Source of the DNA: an uncultured Prevotellaceae bacterium
GTDB lineage: Bacteria; Bacteroidota; Bacteroidia; Bacteroidales; Bacteroidaceae
Length of the DNA stretch: 30,477 nucleotides
Direction: 5' to 3'
NCBI GenBank assembly: GCA_946624335.1
Contig: CAMOSA010000003.1
Coordinates: forward strand, 1-30,477
This document shows positions 23,401 to 29,014 of this stretch, piece by piece. Position 1 is the stretch's first letter; every line of letters starts with the position of its first letter. The position numbers were made by a program, and so were the translations under genes. The notes below the pieces were generated by a model, which worked only from the letters and a program-made list of their open reading frames with translations, searched no databases and was not told where the DNA came from.

Positions 23401-26061
23401 ATGAACAGGACTCTATTATATAGGTTACTGACGCTGATGCTCGCGTGGTATCTGCTGCCCTCGCCTTTCGGCGAAGCGACGGGATCCCAACTCCTTGCAC
23501 AGACCCTCGAGCGTGACGTCAATCCCACCATTGACTATGCCCGCACGGCACGACAATACTACATCGGAGACATAACCGTCGAGGGCGTGAAGAACTACGA
23601 TGATTTCGTGCTCATCGGTCTCTCAGGTCTCTCCCGCGGACAGCGTATCTCATTGCCCGGCGAGGAGATATCGGCTGCCATACGGCGGTATTGGAAGAAC
23701 GGACTCTTCAGCAACGTAGCCATCCAAGCTGACAGCATCGTCGGCGACAGCGTCTATCTCAAGATACGCCTGACCACGAGGCCCCGCATCTCGCAGATCA
23801 ACTACAACGGCGTCAAGAAGAGCGAGCGCGAGGACCTCGAGAGCAAGATGGGTCTCATCCGGGACATCCAGCTCACGCCCAATATGCTCGACCGTGCCCG
23901 CATCTGGGGCAAGAAGTACTTCGAGGAGAAGGGTTTCAAGAACGCCGAGATCACCTTCGTACAGAGGGACGATATCAATGAGGCGGGCCGTGTCATCCTC
24001 GATGTCAACGTCGACAAGAAAGCCAAAGTGAAGGTCAACAGCATTACCGTCGATGGCAACAAGTCGCTCAAGATGTCCCAGATCAAAGGCTCACTCATCA
24101 AGAACGGCGCATTTAAGAAGACTCACGAGCGTGGCCTCATGAGCAGCTGGTTCCGCAGCAAGAAGTTCATCCAAGAGCGCTGGAAGGAGGACAAGGATAG
24201 GCTCATCGAGAAGTACAACGAGCTGGGCTACCGTGATGCACGCATCGTATGTGACAGCGTCACGCCGCATGATGAGAAGAGCGTGGACATTTACATCCAG
24301 GTCGAGGAAGGGCAGAAATACTATGTCCGCAATATCGAGTGGGTCGGCAATACGCTCTACACCACCGACTTCCTCAATGAAGAGCTGCGCATGAAGAAGG
24401 GCGATGTCTACAACCTCACGCACATCAAGAAGCGTACCTCCACGGACGAAGACGCCATAGGCAACCGTTACTACGACAACGGTTACCTCTTCTATCAGCT
24501 CGATGCAAAGGAAGTCAACATCGTCGGCGACAGCATCGACCTGGAGATGCGCATCGAGGAGAACCAGCAGGCCTATATCAACCGCGTCACCATCACTGGT
24601 AACGACCGTGTCTACGAGAACGTCATACGCCGCGAGCTGCGTAATAAGCCCGGCGACCTCTTCTCGAAGGAAGCCCTCGAACGCTCCTACCGCGAGATAG
24701 CCTCCATGGGACATTTCGACGAGAATATCGACTACGACCTCAAGCCCGACCCCGAGAATGGTACCGTGGACCTCGCCTGGGGCCTCACCTCGAAGAGCAA
24801 CGACCAGGTTGAGTTCTCACTCGGCTACGGTCAAACGGGTGTCATCGGTAAGATTGGCTTGAAGTTCAGCAACTTCGCCATGTCCAACCTCTTCCGCAAG
24901 AATGGCATACGGCGAGGCGTCATCCCGCAGGGCAACGGCGAGACCTTCAGTATCAACGGCCAGACCAACGGCCGCTACTACCAGGCCTATTCTGTCAACT
25001 ACGTTAACCCATGGTTTGGTGGCAAGCGTCCCAACTCGCTGCAGGTGTCGGCCTTCTTCTCTAAGCAGACCGACGTCAGCGACCGTTACTACAACTCCGC
25101 CTACTACAACTCCTACTACAATTACCTGTACGGCTATGGCAACAGCTATGGCAACTACTACGAGAACTTCTACGACCCCGACAAGTATGTCAAGCTCTGG
25201 GGCGTCTCCATCGGATGGGGTAAGCGCCTCTCTTGGCCCGACGACTACTTCCAGCTCTCTGCCGACCTCAGCTACACCCGCTATTCGCTGAAGGACTGGG
25301 AGTACTTCCTCATCTCCAATGGTACGTGCAACAACATAGCCCTCAACCTGACGCTGGCCCGCTCGTCCACTGACAATCCCATCTATCCTCGTAGTGGCTC
25401 GGAGTTTGTCTTTACAGCGAGCCTCACGCCGCCTTACTCGCTGTGGGATGGTCGCGACTATGCCTCTCTAGGCACCAACTCCAGCTCGAGCAATTACATG
25501 AATGAGTTGCAGCAGAAGTACCAGTTCATCGAGTACCACAAGTGGAAGTTCAAGAGCCGCACCTACACTGCGCTGACCAGCCATAAGAAATGTCCTGTGC
25601 TGATGACGCGTGTCGAGTTCGGTATCCTCGGTCATTATAATAAGGACAAGCGCTCGCCCTTCGAGACCTTCTATGTCGGTGGTGACGGCATGAGTGGCTA
25701 CTCCTACAACTATGCCACCGAGACCATCGGCTTGCGTGGCTATGACAATGGCTCTCTTACGCCGCGAGGCTACACCGGCTATGCCTACGACCGCTTCACC
25801 CTTGAGCTGCGCTACCCCTTCATCCTGAGCAACTCCACCAATATCTATGGTCTAGGCTTCATCGAGGGCGGTAATGCCTGGAACAATATCAAGAACTTCA
25901 ACCCGTTCGACATGAAGCGCTCTGCGGGCCTCGGCGTACGTATCTTCCTGCCTATGGTCGGCCTGCTCGGCATCGACTGGGCCTATGGTTTCGACAAGGT
26001 CTTCGGCAGCAAGAGCTATGGCGGCAGTCAGTTCCACTTCATCCTCGGACAAGAGTTCTGA
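23401..26061 (+). CDS. bamA: Outer membrane protein assembly factor BamA
   Basis: An 886-residue Omp85 protein that folds beta-barrel proteins into the outer membrane. After a signal sequence it has about five POTRA domains (starting near YIGDITVEGVKNYDDFVLIGLSG; later RISQINYNGVKKSE, KVNSITVDGNKSLKMSQIKG, YVRNIEWVGNTLYTTDFLNEELRMKKGDVYN, YINRVTITGNDRVYENVIRRELRNKPGD). The barrel begins near 455. The loop-6 motif is GLRGYDNGS near residue 777, a variant of (V/I)RG(F/Y), and the last strand ends FHFILGQEF with the usual terminal phenylalanine. Tyr/Asn/Gly-rich stretches at about 562-593 (YYNSAYYNSYYNYLYGYGNSYG) form an unusual low-complexity loop. OmpH/Skp chaperones follow directly. Confidence 0.96.
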   Translation: MNRTLLYRLLTLMLAWYLLPSPFGEATGSQLLAQTLERDVNPTIDYARTARQYYIGDITVEGVKNYDDFVLIGLSGLSRGQRISLPGEEISAAIRRYWKNGLFSNVAIQADSIVGDSVYLKIRLTTRPRISQINYNGVKKSEREDLESKMGLIRDIQLTPNMLDRARIWGKKYFEEKGFKNAEITFVQRDDINEAGRVILDVNVDKKAKVKVNSITVDGNKSLKMSQIKGSLIKNGAFKKTHERGLMSSWFRSKKFIQERWKEDKDRLIEKYNELGYRDARIVCDSVTPHDEKSVDIYIQVEEGQKYYVRNIEWVGNTLYTTDFLNEELRMKKGDVYNLTHIKKRTSTDEDAIGNRYYDNGYLFYQLDAKEVNIVGDSIDLEMRIEENQQAYINRVTITGNDRVYENVIRRELRNKPGDLFSKEALERSYREIASMGHFDENIDYDLKPDPENGTVDLAWGLTSKSNDQVEFSLGYGQTGVIGKIGLKFSNFAMSNLFRKNGIRRGVIPQGNGETFSINGQTNGRYYQAYSVNYVNPWFGGKRPNSLQVSAFFSKQTDVSDRYYNSAYYNSYYNYLYGYGNSYGNYYENFYDPDKYVKLWGVSIGWGKRLSWPDDYFQLSADLSYTRYSLKDWEYFLISNGTCNNIALNLTLARSSTDNPIYPRSGSEFVFTASLTPPYSLWDGRDYASLGTNSSSSNYMNELQQKYQFIEYHKWKFKSRTYTALTSHKKCPVLMTRVEFGILGHYNKDKRSPFETFYVGGDGMSGYSYNYATETIGLRGYDNGSLTPRGYTGYAYDRFTLELRYPFILSNSTNIYGLGFIEGGNAWNNIKNFNPFDMKRSAGLGVRIFLPMVGLLGIDWAYGFDKVFGSKSYGGSQFHFILGQEF

Positions 26062-26099
26062 TCACTTCGTTCGTCACCGTCCATCGGCATATTAAACCC

Positions 26100-26139
26100 T
26101 TCAACGTCGCAAGCGTCCAACATTCACAAGTCTGACATC
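26100..26139. repeat. Possible short degenerate 8-bp repeat run (5 units)
   Basis: Octamers at 26100 (TTCAACGT), 26108, 26116 (TCCAACAT), 26124 and 26132 share a T-C-x-A-A-C-like pattern in 8-bp register. This resembles the clearer arrays elsewhere in the window but is short and may be chance. It lies in the 145-bp bamA-ompH gap. Confidence 0.35.
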
Positions 26140-26150
26140 TATATATAGAT
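26137..26150. promoter_or_regulatory. Perfect 14-bp AT-rich palindrome upstream of the first ompH
   Basis: ATCTATATATAGAT is a perfect palindrome in the bamA-ompH gap, directly followed by ATATCTTGCC, which partly resembles a -7 element. It could be an operator or part of a promoter for the ompH genes. The function is unknown. Confidence 0.35.
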
Positions 26151-26206
26151 ATCTTGCCATCAGGCAACTTCATCAGCAACAGAAAACTCATCAACACACA
26201 TCAGCA

Positions 26207-26728
26207 ATGAAAAAACTACTCACAATCATTATCGCTGTCTGCGCCCTGGGCGTCAGCCAGCCCCTCTCTGCACAGAAGTTCGTGCTCGTCGACATGGAAT
26301 ACATCCTCAAGAATATCCCGGCGTATGAGCGCGCTAATGAGCAGCTGAACCAGATCTCGCGCAAGTGGCAGGCTGAGGTCGAGGCCCTCAACACCGAGGC
26401 ACAGACGCTCTACAAGACCTACCAGAGCGAAGCCGTCTTCCTCAGTGCCGAGCAGAAGAAAGAGCGCGAAGGAGCCATCGTCGCTAAGGAGAAAGAGGCT
26501 GCCGAGCTCAAGAAGAAGTATTTCGGCCCCGAAGGCGAGCTCTTCAAGAAGCGCGAAAGCCTCATGACGCCCATCAACGACGAGATCTATACCGCCGTCA
26601 AGGACATCTGCGAGGCTAAGGGCTACAGTCTCGTCCTCGACCGAGCCTCCGACGCAGGCATCATCTTCGCCTCGCCGAAGATTGACATCTCGGCCGAAGT
26701 GCTCCAGAAGATGGGCTACGGCTATTAA
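26207..26728 (+). CDS. OmpH/Skp-family periplasmic chaperone, copy 1
   Basis: A 173-residue protein with signal peptide (KKLLTIIIAVCALGVSQPLSAQ). The mature part starts KFVLVDMEYILKNIPAYERANEQLNQISRKWQ, the core OmpH motif, followed by a long charged helical arm (about 60-120, rich in E, K and A) and a return segment KGYSLVLDRASDAGIIFASPKIDIS. Skp/OmpH trimers hold unfolded outer-membrane proteins in the periplasm for BamA, encoded just upstream. Length and layout are standard. It is separated from copy 2 by 47 bp. Confidence 0.94.
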   Translation: MKKLLTIIIAVCALGVSQPLSAQKFVLVDMEYILKNIPAYERANEQLNQISRKWQAEVEALNTEAQTLYKTYQSEAVFLSAEQKKEREGAIVAKEKEAAELKKKYFGPEGELFKKRESLMTPINDEIYTAVKDICEAKGYSLVLDRASDAGIIFASPKIDISAEVLQKMGYGY

Positions 26729-26775
26729 ATCATCAAGGTAACAATCGTAAAACAATCAATAAAACAACAAGAACA

Positions 26776-27273
26776 ATGAAAAAGATCCTTTTTGCAGCTA
26801 TAATGCTGCTGGCTCCGATGGCCATGTCGGCGCAGAAATTCGGTCACTTCAACTCTGCTGATATCGTACAACTCATGCCCGAGTATGCCACGGCACAGAA
26901 TGAGTTGCAGCAACTCGCCACTCAGTATCAGGATGACCTGAAGCGTATGCAGGACGAGCTGCAGAAGAAGAGTGAGGAGTTCGAGAAAGAGCAGGCCAAC
27001 CTCCTCGACAATGTGCGTCAGCGCCGTCAGGCCGAACTGCAGGACCTCTATCAGCGTATGCAGCAGAGCGCACAGGACAATCAGGAAGCTTTCGAGAAGG
27101 CTCGCGTCGAGAAGCTGCAGGCCATCTCCGATAAGGTCACCGTGGCCGTCAAGAAGATTGGCGACGAGGGCGGGTATGTCTATATCATGGATGTCACATC
27201 GGGCATTCCTTATATCAGCTCCAAGCTCAGCACCGACATCACGCCCGACCTGAAGAAAGCACTTGGCCTTTGA
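26776..27273 (+). CDS. OmpH/Skp-family periplasmic chaperone, copy 2
   Basis: A 165-residue paralogue of the preceding gene with signal peptide (KKILFAAIMLLAPMAMSAQ). The mature start KFGHFNSADIVQLMPEYATAQNELQQLATQYQ matches the OmpH core. The coiled-coil arm (about 50-115) is rich in Q, E and K, and the end is GGYVYIMDVTSGIPYISSKLSTDITPDLKKALGL. Two copies in tandem are usual after bamA in Bacteroidales. It is the closest in form to the copy found throughout the order. Confidence 0.94.
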   Translation: MKKILFAAIMLLAPMAMSAQKFGHFNSADIVQLMPEYATAQNELQQLATQYQDDLKRMQDELQKKSEEFEKEQANLLDNVRQRRQAELQDLYQRMQQSAQDNQEAFEKARVEKLQAISDKVTVAVKKIGDEGGYVYIMDVTSGIPYISSKLSTDITPDLKKALGL

Positions 27274-27308
27274 CCTGTCAACGCCTTGAAGCGTAGATCA
27301 GAAAACAA

Positions 27309-27926
27309 ATGATTTCTTCCCACATCATGATGCGTCATCAACTCAAGACACTGCTGACCTTGATCCTTCTCCTCCCCTTCGGGGTAGGAGGAGGGTTGAC
27401 GTCGGCTCTCCATGCTCAGGAACAGGGCGAAGGACAGCCGGCCGCCGCGACGGTCGCTGTGCCCCAGTTCGGATACCTCAGCTATTCCAAGGTCTTCGCT
27501 CTCATGCCCGACTACCAGAAGGCTCGCGAGGACTTTGCCGCCCTCAAGGCGCAGTACGACGCCGAGGCCACGCGGGCCGAGGATGAGTTCCAACGTAAGT
27601 TTGCCGACTTCCTGCAGGGGCAGAAGGATTTCCCCAAGAGCATTATGCAGAAGCGGCAGGTCGAGCTGCAGGAGCTCATGGACAAGAGCGTCAACTTCCG
27701 CACCGAGGCCCAGCGGCTGCTGGCCGAGGCCGAGGCTAAGCTGCAGGCACCCATTGCCGACCGCCTCAACAATGCTATTCATGAGGTCGCCGCCAAGCGG
27801 GGGCTCATCTTCGTGCTCAACACCGATGGCAATGCCGTGCCCTTCATTCATCCTCAGGCGGGCGTCGACATCACCGATGCCGTGCTCACGCAGCTCGGCA
27901 TCACCGCTGCAGAGCCCTCTCTCTAA
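27309..27926 (+). CDS. OmpH/Skp-family periplasmic chaperone, copy 3
   Basis: A 205-residue third paralogue. Starts at 27309, 27327 or 27330 are possible; MMRHQLKTLLTLILLL at 27327 gives a cleaner signal peptide. Mature motifs are FGYLSYSKVFALMPDYQKAREDFAALKAQYDAEATRAEDEFQRKF and RGLIFVLNTDGNAVPFIHPQAGVDITDAVLTQLGI. It differs from copies 1 and 2 by a 20-30 residue spacer (QEQGEGQPAAATVAVPQ) after the signal peptide. Its signal-peptide codons contain a strong hairpin (27365-27394) that also introduces the unusual run PFGVGGG into the hydrophobic core. A long terminator-like hairpin follows its stop. Confidence 0.88.
   Translation: MISSHIMMRHQLKTLLTLILLLPFGVGGGLTSALHAQEQGEGQPAAATVAVPQFGYLSYSKVFALMPDYQKAREDFAALKAQYDAEATRAEDEFQRKFADFLQGQKDFPKSIMQKRQVELQELMDKSVNFRTEAQRLLAEAEAKLQAPIADRLNNAIHEVAAKRGLIFVLNTDGNAVPFIHPQAGVDITDAVLTQLGITAAEPSL
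27365..27394 (+). other. UUCG-capped hairpin within ompH copy 3 signal-peptide codons
   Basis: The left arm ends CTCCTCCCC and the right arm begins GGGTAGGAG around a TTCG tetraloop at 27378-27381. Pairing extends to 27365 and 27394 with one internal mismatch and one G-T wobble, about 12 paired positions. It lies about 35-60 nt after the start codon, so it may affect translation. It resembles REP-like intergenic palindromes more than normal codons. Confidence 0.7.
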
Positions 27927-27931
27927 TGTCC

Positions 27932-27981
27932 AAGATGAGAAGCGGGCAGGAGACGACAGCCTCCTCCTCGCTTCTCATCTT
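27932..27981 (+). terminator. Terminator-like hairpin after the ompH genes
   Basis: AAGATGAGAAGCG (27932-27944) and CGCTTCTCATCTT (27969-27981) are perfect 13-bp complements, with an inner AGGAG/CTCCT pair. The sequence CGTTTCT follows. It begins 5 nt after the stop of the third ompH and would separate it from murI. Confidence 0.8.
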
Positions 27982-28012
27982 CGTTTCTACCCTTCCATCC
28001 TCTCGGCTCTTC

Positions 28013-28108
28013 ACGTTGCAACCCTTCACCACTTCCGCGTTTCAACGTTTCCACCCGACAACGTTTCAACTTTTCAACCTTTCAGCGTTTCAACCTTTCA
28101 ACTGTACC
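28013..28108. repeat. Degenerate 8-bp tandem repeat array (12 units) before murI
   Basis: Octamers at exact 8-bp steps: ACGTTGCA (28013), GCGTTTCA (28037), ACGTTTCA (28061), ACTTTTCA, ACCTTTCA, GCGTTTCA, ACCTTTCA. The consensus ACGTTTCA differs by one base from ACGTGTCA, a rotation of the octamer at 5397-5500. The array ends about 8 bp before the murI ATG. Within this gap no -7 element was found. Confidence 0.85.
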
Positions 28109-28115
28109 CCCTCCC

Positions 28116-28958
28116 ATGTCCCCGATAGGCGTCTTCGATAGCGGTTATGGAGGTCTCACCGTCTTGCGTGAGATCCGTCGTCTCATGCCGCAGTACGACT
28201 ACCTCTATTTAGGTGACAATGCCCGCGCGCCCTACGGCCCTCGCAGTTTCGAGCGTGTCTACGAGTTCACGCTCCAGGCCGTTCGTCATCTTTTTGATAT
28301 GGGCTGCCCCCTCATCGTCTTGGCGTGCAACACTGCTTCAGCCAAGGCTTTGCGCTCCATCCAGCAGCGCGACCTTCCGCTTCTCTTCCCTTCGCCCGTT
28401 GCTTCTTCCCTGCCCACTCGCCGTGTCCTCGGCGTCATCCGTCCCACGGTTGAGGCTGTCGGCGAGCTGACGCATACGCGCCATGTCGGCATCGTTGCCA
28501 CGCAGGGCACCGTTGCCAGCCGCACCTACGAGCTCGAGATGGCTAAGCTGCACCCGGACATCGTCGTGACGGGACAGGCGTGCCCCATGTGGGTGCCGTT
28601 GGTCGAGAATGGTGAGGCCGACAGTCCCGGTGCCGACTATTTCGTCCGTCGCGATATTCAGCGACTCCTGGCGCGCGACCCGCAGATCGATACCATCATC
28701 CTCGGTTGCACCCATTTCCCCCTATTATATAATAAGGTACGCGCGTGTACCCCGTCGTCCGTTCAGCTGATCTCGCAGGGTGCCTACGTTGCCCGCAGCC
28801 TTAGCGACTACTTGTGTCGCCATTCCGACATCGAAGGGTGTCTCTCGCGCTCGGGCACAGCCCGTTTCCTCACCACGGAGCAGCCCGGCAATTTCGCCCC
28901 TTCCGCCGCTCTCTTCCTCGGTCATGCCGTTGAGGCTGAACAGATAAGCCTGACGTGA
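28116..28958 (+). CDS. murI: Glutamate racemase
   Basis: A 280-residue cofactor-independent racemase producing D-glutamate for peptidoglycan. It begins MSPIGVFDSGYGGLTVLREI, with D8 and S9 of the FDSGxGG motif. The catalytic cysteines are C71 in ACNTASAKA and C198 in GCTHFPLL. YLGDNARAPYG is also typical. A short proline/serine insertion (LLFPSPVASSLPTR, around residues 91-104) precedes VLGVIRPT and is encoded by a pyrimidine-rich stretch. It follows the ompH genes as in other Bacteroidales, but the hairpin and repeat array between them suggest separate expression. It converges with cobB across 56 bp with no clear terminator. Confidence 0.96.
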   Translation: MSPIGVFDSGYGGLTVLREIRRLMPQYDYLYLGDNARAPYGPRSFERVYEFTLQAVRHLFDMGCPLIVLACNTASAKALRSIQQRDLPLLFPSPVASSLPTRRVLGVIRPTVEAVGELTHTRHVGIVATQGTVASRTYELEMAKLHPDIVVTGQACPMWVPLVENGEADSPGADYFVRRDIQRLLARDPQIDTIILGCTHFPLLYNKVRACTPSSVQLISQGAYVARSLSDYLCRHSDIEGCLSRSGTARFLTTEQPGNFAPSAALFLGHAVEAEQISLT

Positions 28959-29014
28959 CCGGCCGCGCGCGACGTCCTCTTCGTCGCCTGCCTTACCTCA
29001 CTCCGTTCCTTCGT

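Noticed and set aside
28959..29014. Terminator between murI and cobB
   Set aside because: The 56-bp convergent gap is pyrimidine-rich with no convincing hairpin.
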